Positions 37,716 through 46,699 of a stretch of DNA of 64,000 bases are shown in pieces. The translations under genes and the position numbers were made by a program. The first letter of the stretch is position 1. Every line of letters starts with the position of its first letter. Below the pieces are notes generated by a model, which searched no databases, was not told the origin of the DNA, and saw nothing but the letters and a program-made list of their open reading frames with translations. Origin of the DNA: a bacterium (GTDB taxonomy: Bacteria; Electryoneota; RPQS01); contig DASXUQ010000005.1 in NCBI GenBank assembly GCA_036504735.1, forward strand, positions 1 through 64,000, given 5' to 3'.

Positions 37716-38294
37716 CTACTTCTTCTCGTCCTTCTTTTCTTCCTTCTTTTCCTCTTTCTTCTCTTCCTTCACCGCTTCCTTGACCTCGGCCTTCGGCGCT
37801 GCTTTGATTTCGACGGCGGCTTCAGCCTTCTTCTCGGTGCTGGCGGCAAGCTGCAGTTCGGCGCCATGAATGGCGATCTTCACTTTGGGGGCCGGGCAGG
37901 CGTGCGGGGCCATGCCGGCTTCGGACTTCATTTCGGCCTTACCGGACGCTTTGGCGTCGACAACAACCTTGCCCTGCACGGTAACCATAGAACCGGCGCA
38001 ATCCTTGGGGAAATGAATGCTCTCATCCATGCTCTTGCAGATAATACGAGAGCTGTCGGCGGCTTCCACTTCCAGCCAGCAACCGACGCCTTGGCAAACA
38101 TTGATAACCTTGCCGCTGACCAGAACGTCTTTATCTTTGAAGGTATTCGGTTCGGTGTTGATCTTGGCAATCGGGGTGGCTTCCTTCAGCGTGACGGTCT
38201 TGCCGAAGGTCTTCGGCGCAACGGCGGCGTCAGCCGCAAAGCCCAGAGTAAAGCAAAAAGCGATGAGCGCCGCGAGGGCGATAAAACGGGACAT
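37716..38294 (-). CDS. Exported DUF4920 protein with charged Lys/Glu tail
   Basis: A signal peptide (MSRFIALAALIAFCFTLGFA) is followed by an OB-like DUF4920 domain: KDVLVSGKVINVCQGVGCWLEVEA, IICKSMDESIHFPKDCAGSMVTVQGKV. The C-x4-C pair and the FPKDC cysteine could bind metal or form disulfides. The last 45 residues are low complexity, ending in repeated KEEKK units. ATG 38294 is preceded by GAGGAG eight bases upstream; an in-frame extension to 38345 is rejected. The domain is unassigned, though its QGVGCWL signature recurs in exported proteins of FCB bacteria. It lies 43 bp after the aminotransferase and is probably co-transcribed with it. Confidence 0.8.
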   Translation of the reverse strand: MSRFIALAALIAFCFTLGFAADAAVAPKTFGKTVTLKEATPIAKINTEPNTFKDKDVLVSGKVINVCQGVGCWLEVEAADSSRIICKSMDESIHFPKDCAGSMVTVQGKVVVDAKASGKAEMKSEAGMAPHACPAPKVKIAIHGAELQLAASTEKKAEAAVEIKAAPKAEVKEAVKEEKKEEKKEEKKDEKK

Positions 38295-38337
38295 GTGTTT
38301 CTCCTCATATGCGAGTGGAGCGATTTGGTTATGGTAT

Positions 38338-39585
38338 TCAGGCAAGGGCGGAATCGTTAACCGCCTTGCTGATGACTGCGTGCTTTTTCAGATAAGATTC
38401 CATGAAGCGTTCGATCTGCGTGAAGGCCCTTTCGAGCACCGCTTCGGTGGGGAGGAAGACAACGCGGAAGTGGCGGGTGCCGGGCCGTTCACCGAATCCG
38501 CTGCCGGGAACCACGACCACGCCGGTTTCCATAATCAACTGGCGCACCCAGACGTCATCCGGTTCTTCGATGTGTAGACGCGGAAACGCGTAAAAAGCTC
38601 CCTCGGCCGGTACACAGGAGATTCCCGGAATGGCATTCAGGCGCTCGGTGGTGATGTCACGGCGGCGCGTGAGTTTGGCAATCACGGATTTAAGATGCTC
38701 CTGATTGTCACCCAGCGCGGGCGCAATGGCATGTTGAATCGGATGGTTGGCACAGAGGCGTGCGCGCAGCAGTTTGTTGATCGCCTCGATGTAATCATGC
38801 ATCACAGGTTCGCGGCCACTGACAATTCCCCAGCCGATGCGGAATCCGGGAGCCAGATAGGACTTCGAAAGCCCATTGAAGGTGATGCAGGAGACATCTT
38901 TGTTCAAAGAGGCGATGGAAATATGACGGCCGCCGTCCAGAATGAGCTTGTCATAGATCTCATCGGCATAGATCACGAGATTGTGCTTGAGGGCGAGGTC
39001 GATAATGCCGCGCATCGTCTTCTCATCACATACCGAACCCGTGGGGTTGTTGGGATTGATAAGAATAATCGCCCGCGTCTTATCATTGATGCGGGAGGCG
39101 ATGTCCGCCAGATCGGGCTGCCAGCCGTTGCTCTCGTCGAGGTAATATGGGTTCTCCGTCATCTCAAGCTTGGACTGAATGGCGCTGTAAAGCGGATAGC
39201 CCGGCGTGGGAAGCAGCACATTCTCGCCGGGATTGACGAGTGCCGTCAGGCAGATCTCGATGGCTTCGCTGGCACCGGATGTGATGAACAGGTCCAGCAC
39301 ATTGTCGATGCCTTTGCGGTGCGCTTCGCGCTCAATGGCGGCCACGCCGGATTTGATACCCGAGGAAGGAGAATAGCCGTTCAGGTTGTCGAGCATTGCG
39401 CGGTGCGCCGCTTCGACGATGTGGGGCGGGGTCTCGAAATCGAACTGGTTGGGATCGCCGATATTCAAATACAGCAGCTCTTTGCCGCTCTTGGCGGCCT
39501 GCTGGGCAAGCACAACGATGTCACGCACGGCATACTGGATGTGCTCGGTGCGGGAAGCGGGGCTGATATGTGGTCCAGAATCCAT
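38338..39585 (-). CDS. AlaA-like class I/II aminotransferase
   Basis: A fold-type I PLP enzyme of 415 residues. Key features: LYLNIGDPNQFDFETPPHI, LFITSGASEAIEICLTALV, PGYPLYSAI, INPNNPTGSV, VIYADEIYDKL, and the PLP lysine in TFNGLSKSYLAPGFRIGW. The GDPNQFDF start, RARLCANHPIQHAI and GFRIGW segments resemble the glutamate-pyruvate transaminase AlaA, so alanine formation is the best guess. ATG 39585 has GAGGA eight bases upstream and starts close to the family N-terminus; ATG 39612 and the longer frame are less likely. A TTGCAA-N17-TACCTT promoter lies upstream. Confidence 0.9.
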   Translation of the reverse strand: MDSGPHISPASRTEHIQYAVRDIVVLAQQAAKSGKELLYLNIGDPNQFDFETPPHIVEAAHRAMLDNLNGYSPSSGIKSGVAAIEREAHRKGIDNVLDLFITSGASEAIEICLTALVNPGENVLLPTPGYPLYSAIQSKLEMTENPYYLDESNGWQPDLADIASRINDKTRAIILINPNNPTGSVCDEKTMRGIIDLALKHNLVIYADEIYDKLILDGGRHISIASLNKDVSCITFNGLSKSYLAPGFRIGWGIVSGREPVMHDYIEAINKLLRARLCANHPIQHAIAPALGDNQEHLKSVIAKLTRRRDITTERLNAIPGISCVPAEGAFYAFPRLHIEEPDDVWVRQLIMETGVVVVPGSGFGERPGTRHFRVVFLPTEAVLERAFTQIERFMESYLKKHAVISKAVNDSALA

Positions 39586-39683
39586 GAAAATTATCCTCGA
39601 GTCAAAGGTCATGAAGAGCGCGCGGCGGCCCGGCAAGTCGCCGAAAGTCGCCCAAAGAGAGGTCGAATTGCCTCGCAACCCAT

Positions 39684-39712
39684 AAGGTAATATCTTTCTT
39701 GGATGTTTGCAA
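39684..39712 (-). promoter_or_regulatory. Possible promoter of the aminotransferase
   Basis: Minus strand TTGCAA (39712-39707), 17-bp spacer, TACCTT (39689-39684). Modest match, correct spacing, leader of about 92 nt. Confidence 0.45.
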
Positions 39713-39775
39713 TTCCAGCCGTATTGCGATATGTACATCCAATGATGCGGATTACCGGCTCTATCTGTAAATAGA

Positions 39776-39809
39776 AAAAGGTCTTGAACCGGGTGGTTCA
39801 AGACCTTTT
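39776..39809. terminator. Terminator of tRNA-Asn
   Basis: A perfect 15-bp stem, AAAAGGTCTTGAACC (39776-39790) and GGTTCAAGACCTTTT (39795-39809), with loop GGGT. On the minus strand it is followed by TTCTATT and lies 24 bp after the tRNA. Confidence 0.92.
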
Positions 39810-39832
39810 GGGCCTTCTGTGGAAGGATTTTG

Positions 39833-39904
39833 CTCCGGAGGAGGGATTCGAACCCCCGGCCTAGTGGTTAACAGCCACCCGCTCTACCGCTGAGCTACTC
39901 CGGA
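39833..39904 (-). tRNA. tRNA-Asn (GTT anticodon)
   Basis: Reads as a full cloverleaf on the minus strand: acceptor TCCGGAG/CTCCGGA, D-arm TAGCTCAGCGGTAGAGC, anticodon loop CTGTTAA giving GTT, and T-arm with GGTTCGAATCC. The discriminator is G and no CCA is encoded, so the tail is added by a nucleotidyltransferase. A promoter at 39944-39916 and a terminator at 39809-39776 make it a stand-alone transcription unit. Confidence 0.96.
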
Positions 39905-39915
39905 AAGGACCCGCC

Positions 39916-39944
39916 AATTTAAGCATCTTCGCCTTCAATGTCAA
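39916..39944 (-). promoter_or_regulatory. Promoter of tRNA-Asn
   Basis: Minus strand TTGACA (39944-39939), 17-bp spacer, TAAATT (39921-39916), 12 bp before the mature tRNA 5' end. A good match for a stable-RNA promoter. Confidence 0.8.
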
Positions 39945-40103
39945 GAGGATACGGAAGGGATTTGTGGGCTCTATGAGTACTTCTGCCGGCCATAGGAACC
40001 CAAAGCGGGTGCAATGCGTGTCTTAGTATGTTGTTAATTTGAACAATAGACCTCCTTGTAGAGGATAGAGCAGGGATTGGCGCCATTCGGTGATGCGAGG
40101 CCC

Positions 40104-40132
40104 TTGCTAATATCGAGTGGGTTACGCATATT
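40104..40132 (+). promoter_or_regulatory. Promoter of the small basic gene / HIT operon
   Basis: TTGCTA (40104-40109), 17-bp spacer, CATATT (40127-40132), 45 bp upstream of the ATG at 40178. The 160 bases between this and the tRNA promoter (39945-40103) hold nothing I can recognise. Confidence 0.6.
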
Positions 40133-40177
40133 AGAATCCGAATCCGCTTTGAGCTATGTTCAAAAAGGAGGAGTATC

Positions 40178-40279
40178 ATGGGACGCCACAAACCGGAGAT
40201 GCAGCGGTTACATCGTCGCAAGATGAGGAAACACAAAGCAGCGGCGGCAGCGAGGCGGACACCACGAGCAAAGACATGA
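40178..40279 (+). CDS. 33-residue basic protein, possible bS22/mS38 (AURKAIP1/COX24)-type ribosomal protein
   Basis: A very short gene with strong translation signals: AAAGGAGGAG (40164-40173) five bases before ATG 40178, and a TGA stop that overlaps the ATG of the next gene (ATGA, 40276-40279). The product begins MGRHKPEMQRLHRRKMRKHK and ends in an Ala/Arg/Lys tail; about 13 of 33 residues are Arg, Lys or His. The RRKMRKHK core matches the KMxKHK hallmark that I associate with the AURKAIP1/COX24 domain, found in mitochondrial mS38 and in 33-residue mycobacterial bS22. I infer an rRNA-binding small-subunit protein. It could instead be a leader peptide that only couples ribosomes to the HIT gene. 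Confidence 0.6.
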   Translation: MGRHKPEMQRLHRRKMRKHKAAAAARRTPRAKT

Positions 40280-40620
40280 ACGATTGTATTTTCTGTAAGA
40301 TTATTTCGGGCCAGATTCCCTCGAACAAAATCCTCGAGACCGAGGACGTTTTTGCCTTCCGGGACATCGCCCCGCAGGCCCCGCAGCATGTATTGATCCT
40401 GCCGAAGAAGCATGTGGGCCGGTTAGCCGACCTTCGGGAGTCGGATGGGGAGTTGGCGGGGAAATTGCTGCTTTCCGCAGCAAAGCTGGCGCACGACCTC
40501 GGCATGGAACAGGATGGATTCCGGGTTGTGATCAATAATGGTGAGAAGGCAGGACAATCGGTCTTCCACCTGCATGTCCATCTGCTGTCCGGCCGGGAAT
40601 TCGGCTGGCCTCCAGGCTAA
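40276..40620 (+). CDS. HIT family hydrolase (HinT-like)
   Basis: Histidine-triad purine nucleoside phosphoramidase of 114 residues. The zinc-type cysteines C4 and C7 (CIFCKI), QHVLILPKKHV and the triad SVFHLHVHLLSGR (H-L-H-V-H-L-L) are all intact. HinT-type enzymes hydrolyse AMP-lysine and other adenosine phosphoramidates. ATG 40276 overlaps the stop of the 33-codon gene. The frame is open for 120 further bases upstream, but those codons belong to the small gene in another frame. Confidence 0.93.
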   Translation: MNDCIFCKIISGQIPSNKILETEDVFAFRDIAPQAPQHVLILPKKHVGRLADLRESDGELAGKLLLSAAKLAHDLGMEQDGFRVVINNGEKAGQSVFHLHVHLLSGREFGWPPG

Positions 40621-40644
40621 ACCTTATTTCGCATTCAGGTCTAT

Positions 40645-43293
40645 TTGCAAGAAACCTCCACAGAAAAGATTACTCTGTCCACCGCTCTGAGTGATGGCGC
40701 GCCGGCCGAAAGCTGGCTTTTGCCGTTGTTTCAAGCTCTGGCGGAAGTGCAACGGGCTTCCGCAATCGATGAGATTCTGCGGTTGGCCGCGCTCCGCCTG
40801 GGTGCCTGCGGGCAGGTAACGTCTTGCGCGGTGTATGTGGAAGACCGCCGCAAGGGCGGTGTGCTTTACGCGCAATCGGTGCCGGAGCCTGACTTATCAC
40901 CGTTTGAGGCCGATAAGCATTACCGCGAACTGCTGGGTTTGTTCGGCGAGGGCGACAAGAAGAGCGTTGAGGTGAAGGCGGATGAACAGGCTGATCACAG
41001 CGTGTTGCTGCTTCCACTACGCGCGCGAGAAGGGCAGTGGGTCGGCCTGGTAGAGTTGATATGTCCGGCGCAGGTTCCGCTGCCGCATGATGCGGTGCGG
41101 GCCATGCAGACCTGCGTCGGCGGCGTGGCCGAAGCCATTGAACAGCTCAGGTTGCGCTTGTCGCTGGAAAAAGATGAGGCCATGTATCGTACGCTGATCG
41201 ATAATGTCAGCGACGTCATCTTCCGCGTAGACCGGGAAGGCAAGTTCACGTTTGTCAGCCGGCAGGTGTGGAACCAGTTGGGCATACACTGGCGCGACAT
41301 GCTGGGGCTGGGAGCCACGAACTACGTGAAGGATGAAAAGGACGCCGAACGGCTGCGGCAGGCTTTCGCATCTATCCTGAAAGGGCAGGTCGTTTCGCTG
41401 GATTTGACCATGCGCCGCGCGGATGGCGGGGAAGTGGTGGTCAGCGTATCGGCCAATCCGATTATGGAAGGCGAGCAGGTTACGGGTGCGCTGGGTATTG
41501 CGCATGATGTGACGGAGAAACGGCGTCTCGAAGAGCAAATTGCCGAGTCCGAACGGCGCTACCGCGCGCTGACGGAAAACGCGTACGATGCCATCCTGCT
41601 GATCGATCCGGAAACTTATTCTATTGTGGACGCAAATCCGCAGGCGGAGAAGTTGACCGGATACTCCCGGGGGGAGTTGCTGTCCAAATCGGTGCTGGAC
41701 CTGCGGCGGCCGGAGCGGATCTATGAGGTCCAGGAGCGTATTCGCGAGGTGATGAACGCGGGTGTCGGACGGTTCGAAGACGCGGCGCTGATCTGCAAAG
41801 ACGGCCATGAGGTGCTGGTGGACACGGCGGCCAGCGTCTATGAATTGGAAGGGCGGAGGTATTATCAGGCGATCATCCGCGACATCACCGAACAGAAGCA
41901 CATGAACGAGGTGCTGGAAGAGCGCGTGATGGAATTGCAGGTGCTCTCCGAGGTCAGCGACGCCCTGCAATCGGCGGTGGATCTGCAAAGTGTGATGGGG
42001 ATTGCGCTAACCGGTGTGACGGCGGGTAAGGGGCTTGGCTTCAATCGCGCGTTTATTCTCAGCTATGACAAGCTGAACAATGAACTGCGCGGCGAAGCGG
42101 GATTGGGACCGCGCACGGCGGAAGAGGCGGGGCGGATCTGGGGCGAATTGGCCGCCAAGGGGCTGTCGCTCTCGGAGATTCTTGAAGAGATGATTCGCTC
42201 CTTCCCCGAGGATGCCGACACATCGTTCGAATTCGCGCGCCATTTTGTGGTGACGCTGGATAATGAGCAAAATGTGTTTGCGCGGGCGATTCGCAACCGG
42301 GAGGCCATCCGCGTAGATACCGGAGTGGAAGACGCCCATCTGCCCGGCGAATTTGTAGCGTTATATTCTCCGCCGGAGTTTGCCATTGTGCCGCTGGTGA
42401 CGCGGGATGATGTGATGGGTGTGCTGCTGGTGGATAATCTGTTTACCCGGCGGCGGATTCGGGACGATGATTTGCACCGCCTGAAGCTTTTTGCCAACAG
42501 CGCGGCGTCGGCGATTGAGCGCAGCCGGTTGCTCATCAGTCTCGAACGGCGGCTGCATGAACTGACGCTGGCGAACCAGGATTTGAAAGTGAGCCGCGAC
42601 CGGCTGATCAAGACCGAGCGCCTGTCGGCGATTGGCGAGGTAGCGGCATCCGTGGCGCACGAGATCCGCAATCCCTTGACGGCCATCGGCGGTTTTGCGC
42701 GCACGGTGTATTCTTCTTTAGGCGACAATGACAAAAATCGCCGCAAACTGGAGATTATTCTCGAGGAGACAGACCGGCTCGAGCATATGTTGTCTTCGCT
42801 GCTGGAGTTTACCCGGCCCGCGGTGCCGCGTTTTACCGAACTGGATTTGAATGCGCTCGTCATGCAGACGGTCCATTTCATGGGGCAGGAGATCAATCCC
42901 AATTCGGTGCATGTGGCCTATAAGCTTGATCCGCAGATTCCACGTGTGTGGGCCGACGGGCAGCAGATCCGGCAGGTGTTATTGAACGTGGTCCGCAATG
43001 CGTTGCAGGAGATGCCGCGCGGCGGAACGATGACCTTCGAATCGAGCGAATCGGACGGTGAAGTGCAAGTTGCGGTGCACGATACGGGACCGGGAATCAC
43101 ACCGGACATATTGGACAAAATATTCGAAGCATTCTTTACTACAAAGCCTTCGGGCTCTGGTTTGGGCTTGGCCATATGCTCGCAGATCATGCGTAACCAT
43201 AATGGACGTCTTGAGGCATATTCACGCGCAGGAGAAGGAGCGACCTTTGTGCTGACGCTGCCAGTGGCGCAAAAAGGTCTTGATTCTTACTGA
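40645..43293 (+). CDS. Soluble multidomain sensor histidine kinase (GAF-PAS-PAS-GAF-HisKA-HATPase)
   Basis: An 882-residue kinase without a membrane helix. In order: GAF-like domain (about 25-165), two PAS domains (about 172-300, YRTLIDNVSDVIFRVD; and 300-425, YRALTENAYDAILLID), a second GAF-like region (about 430-650), a HisKA dimerisation domain with phospho-acceptor H672 in VAHEIRNPL, and a HATPase_c domain with N box VLLNVVRNALQEMP, G1 HDTGPGI and G2 GSGLGLAI. It should phosphorylate a response regulator, but none is nearby; the partner and signal are unknown. It starts at TTG 40645, 24 bp after the HIT gene. Confidence 0.92.
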   Translation: MQETSTEKITLSTALSDGAPAESWLLPLFQALAEVQRASAIDEILRLAALRLGACGQVTSCAVYVEDRRKGGVLYAQSVPEPDLSPFEADKHYRELLGLFGEGDKKSVEVKADEQADHSVLLLPLRAREGQWVGLVELICPAQVPLPHDAVRAMQTCVGGVAEAIEQLRLRLSLEKDEAMYRTLIDNVSDVIFRVDREGKFTFVSRQVWNQLGIHWRDMLGLGATNYVKDEKDAERLRQAFASILKGQVVSLDLTMRRADGGEVVVSVSANPIMEGEQVTGALGIAHDVTEKRRLEEQIAESERRYRALTENAYDAILLIDPETYSIVDANPQAEKLTGYSRGELLSKSVLDLRRPERIYEVQERIREVMNAGVGRFEDAALICKDGHEVLVDTAASVYELEGRRYYQAIIRDITEQKHMNEVLEERVMELQVLSEVSDALQSAVDLQSVMGIALTGVTAGKGLGFNRAFILSYDKLNNELRGEAGLGPRTAEEAGRIWGELAAKGLSLSEILEEMIRSFPEDADTSFEFARHFVVTLDNEQNVFARAIRNREAIRVDTGVEDAHLPGEFVALYSPPEFAIVPLVTRDDVMGVLLVDNLFTRRRIRDDDLHRLKLFANSAASAIERSRLLISLERRLHELTLANQDLKVSRDRLIKTERLSAIGEVAASVAHEIRNPLTAIGGFARTVYSSLGDNDKNRRKLEIILEETDRLEHMLSSLLEFTRPAVPRFTELDLNALVMQTVHFMGQEINPNSVHVAYKLDPQIPRVWADGQQIRQVLLNVVRNALQEMPRGGTMTFESSESDGEVQVAVHDTGPGITPDILDKIFEAFFTTKPSGSGLGLAICSQIMRNHNGRLEAYSRAGEGATFVLTLPVAQKGLDSY

Positions 43294-43308
43294 TTTCGGG
43301 TGTATATT
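43280..43308 (+). promoter_or_regulatory. Promoter of the TPR lipoprotein gene
   Basis: TTGATT (43280-43285), 17-bp spacer, TATATT (43303-43308), the -35 lying inside the last codons of the kinase gene. Confidence 0.75.
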
Positions 43309-43346
43309 GGGGCGATTTTATAGCAAGCTTAACCATGAGGTGTTAC

Positions 43347-43763
43347 ATGCTGAAGAGCAGTACCCGCACATTGCTGGTTCTGATCTTGATGGCTGCCATC
43401 GCCGGTTGTGCCAAGGGCCCGTCCCAGGAACAACTGTTTGAGAAGGCGAAGAAGGCTCAGGAAGAAAGCAACTTCCCCTCCGCGATTCAGGCTTATCAGG
43501 AAATCGTCAAGCGCTACCCCAAGTCACCCCAAGCGGCCCAGTGTCAATTCATGGTCGGGTATCTTTATGCTAACCACATGAAGAATATGGACATGGCCAA
43601 GCAAGCGTATCAGACGTTTTTGCATAACTACCCTGAAGACGCGCTGGTCAAGGATGCTCAGTGGGAATTGGACCATTTGGGTAAAGATGTCAACGAGATC
43701 GACGAACTGAACAAGATCCTCGCCAAGGACAGTACGCTTGCGAAGTCAGATTCCACCCGGTAG
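43347..43763 (+). CDS. TPR lipoprotein, YbgF/BamD-like
   Basis: A 138-residue lipoprotein: signal MLKSSTRTLLVLILMAAIAGC with lipobox IAGC, then three tetratricopeptide-like helix pairs (QLFEKAKKAQEESNFPSAIQAYQEIVKRYPKSP, AAQCQFMVGYLYANHMKNMDMAKQAYQTFLHNYPED). This resembles the TPR part of CpoB/YbgF and BamD and suggests a periplasmic scaffold. ATG 43347 has GAGG six bases upstream; ATG 43335 in the same frame has none. It has its own promoter and terminator. Confidence 0.85.
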   Translation: MLKSSTRTLLVLILMAAIAGCAKGPSQEQLFEKAKKAQEESNFPSAIQAYQEIVKRYPKSPQAAQCQFMVGYLYANHMKNMDMAKQAYQTFLHNYPEDALVKDAQWELDHLGKDVNEIDELNKILAKDSTLAKSDSTR

Positions 43764-43791
43764 GTCTTGAAGTTTACTCAATTGCTCGGAT

Positions 43792-43819
43792 TAGATCCCC
43801 TATCGGGGATCTATTTTTT
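43792..43819 (+). terminator. Terminator of the TPR lipoprotein gene
   Basis: TAGATCCCC (43792-43800), loop TATC, GGGGATCTA (43805-43813), then six T. Perfect 9-bp stem. Confidence 0.9.
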
Positions 43820-43908
43820 GGGACTCGGAACTTTGCGGGATGTTTCTTTGTATACCGTTCGAGTCTAACCTACATAGTAACGCACGGAACAAGCTTCAGC
43901 GGAGGCAA

Positions 43909-44898
<990 letters not shown>

Positions 44899-44907
44899 GT
44901 TCTTGCC

Positions 44908-45783
44908 TTGGAAACGCGTGAGATCCTGAAGAAGGTCCGGCAGATCGAGATCAAGACCCGCGGGGTCGTGAACGAGATCATGTCCGGAGAGTACCATGCG
45001 GTATTCAAAGGCCGAGGCATGAACTTCGCCGAGGTGCGTGAATACCAGATGGGAGATGACGTGCGCGCCATTGACTGGAATGTCTCGGCGCGCATGGGGC
45101 ATCCGTATATCAAGCTTTTCGAAGAAGAGCGCGAGTTGCTTGTCATGCTGCTCTGCGACGTGTCCAGCAGTTCCAACTTCGGCTCGGGCGACAGCATGAA
45201 GGTGGAGATGGCCACGGAAATGGCGGCGGTGCTGGCCTTTTCGGCGATCAAGAACAATGACAAGGTCGGTCTGCTGCTCTTTACGGACAAGATCGAGAAG
45301 TTCATCGCGCCGCGCAAAGGCCGGAGTCACATCCTGCGGATTCTGCGCGAGTTGATTACCTTCGAGCCCCAGCGGCAGGGAACGGATATCAAAGGCGCGC
45401 TGGAATATATGAACTCCGTCATCAAGAAGAAGGCCATTACCTTTTTGATTTCGGATTTCATCGATGAGGACTATCAGAAGGCGCTGCGGATTGTAGGACG
45501 GAAGCATGATGTGACGGCGGTGCACGTGACCGACCCGCGCGAGTATCTGCTGCCGGACGTGGGGCTGGTGCGGCTGCATGACGCGGAGAACGGATCCCCT
45601 ATGTGGGTGGATACCTCCTCGGCGCGGGTGCGCAAGCAGCTTGAAACGCGGTTCCGCACGTGGCAGGCGTCGGTGAAGTCACAGTGCCAGAAATCCGGTG
45701 TGGACTATCTGCCCTTGAGCACCGGTCAGGACTATGTGAAACCCTTGATTCAATTCTTCAGAAGACGGGAGCAGCGACGATAA
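44908..45783 (+). CDS. DUF58 / von Willebrand factor A protein
   Basis: A 291-residue soluble protein with the DUF58 core GRGMNFAEVREYQMGDDVRAIDWNVSARMGHPYIKLFEEERE and a vWA MIDAS start CDVSSSS (D-x-S-x-S). It is the usual partner of MoxR in the bat operon. TTG 44908 is the start; the next gene begins one base after its stop. Confidence 0.93.
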   Translation: METREILKKVRQIEIKTRGVVNEIMSGEYHAVFKGRGMNFAEVREYQMGDDVRAIDWNVSARMGHPYIKLFEEERELLVMLLCDVSSSSNFGSGDSMKVEMATEMAAVLAFSAIKNNDKVGLLLFTDKIEKFIAPRKGRSHILRILRELITFEPQRQGTDIKGALEYMNSVIKKKAITFLISDFIDEDYQKALRIVGRKHDVTAVHVTDPREYLLPDVGLVRLHDAENGSPMWVDTSSARVRKQLETRFRTWQASVKSQCQKSGVDYLPLSTGQDYVKPLIQFFRRREQRR

Positions 45784-45784
45784 T

Positions 45785-46699
45785 ATGCGCGCAGCCCTCG
45801 TCTTTCTCATTTTAGCGGTCTTGTCCACGGCGGCTGTCTCGGCGGAAGTGGCGGCGACGCTGGCTCCGCAAATGGCGCATGTGGGCGATACGCTGCGGCT
45901 CGAACTGCGTTTGAACGGTGCGGGCGGGCGCACGGTGCAATTCCCCCGGAGGCTTGAGGACAAGGTCAGTGTGCTGAAGGTGGATTCCTCGCGGCTGACT
46001 TCGCAGGCGACTATCGGTTACACCATTGCTCTGTACGACACCGGACATTTCACCCTCTCGGATTATCCTGTGGTGCTGGGACGCGGTGCGGCGGCGGAGA
46101 CGCTGTACACTCCGGCGGTGTCGGTGGCGATTACACCGGTGACACCGGATACGGCGGCGGCGATCCGGCCCAATAAGCCGTACCGGGAGCATCCTTTCCA
46201 GTGGCGAGAATTGTTGGGTTACTGGTGGCTTCCCGCCGGGATTGCTATTGCCTTTGCGGCGTGGTGGATCTGGCGCAAATTCTTCTCGCGGAAGGCCAAG
46301 GAAGAGGCCGCGGCGGCGATACCGCTCTTGCCACCTCACGATGAAGCCGTGCGCAGCCTGATTGAACTCAAAAGCAAGAACTATCCGGCGCGCGGCATGC
46401 TCAAAGAGTTTTTCAGCGAATACTCCCTGATTATGCGACGCTATCTGGAACGGCGCTACGAATTCCCGGCGCTGGAGATGACCACCTTCGATCTGGCGCG
46501 GCACTTGGAAGAGTCTTCCCTGCCCGACGCTCTCGAACAGAGACTGCTGCCTGTGCTGCGGGAAGCGGATCTGGTGAAGTTTGCCAAGCATGTACCGGAT
46601 TTCCGGATGTGTGAAGCGCACATCGACTCCGGATTCGAATTGGTAGACCTCACCAAAGAGCGCCCGCAACCGGAACTGGCGGAGGAGAAGGCCGCATGA
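45785..46699 (+). CDS. Bat-operon membrane protein with N-terminal beta domain
   Basis: A signal peptide (AALVFLILAVLSTAAVSA), a BatD-like beta-sandwich (about 20-120, MAHVGDTLRLELRLNGAGG...YTIALYDTGHFTLSDYPV), one transmembrane helix (WWLPAGIAIAFAAWWIWRKF) and a cytoplasmic helical tail (FSEYSLIMRRYLERRYEFPALEMTTFDLARHLE). The tail resembles DUF4381-type proteins found between DUF58 and batA genes in FCB bacteria. The protein probably links the vWA partners to the periplasm; function is unproven. It overlaps batA by four bases (ATGA). Confidence 0.75.
   Translation: MRAALVFLILAVLSTAAVSAEVAATLAPQMAHVGDTLRLELRLNGAGGRTVQFPRRLEDKVSVLKVDSSRLTSQATIGYTIALYDTGHFTLSDYPVVLGRGAAAETLYTPAVSVAITPVTPDTAAAIRPNKPYREHPFQWRELLGYWWLPAGIAIAFAAWWIWRKFFSRKAKEEAAAAIPLLPPHDEAVRSLIELKSKNYPARGMLKEFFSEYSLIMRRYLERRYEFPALEMTTFDLARHLEESSLPDALEQRLLPVLREADLVKFAKHVPDFRMCEAHIDSGFELVDLTKERPQPELAEEKAA

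Noticed and set aside
40031-40046. TTGTT/AACAA inverted repeat between tRNA-Asn and the small basic gene
   Set aside because: Only 5 bp in an AT-rich patch, expected by chance.
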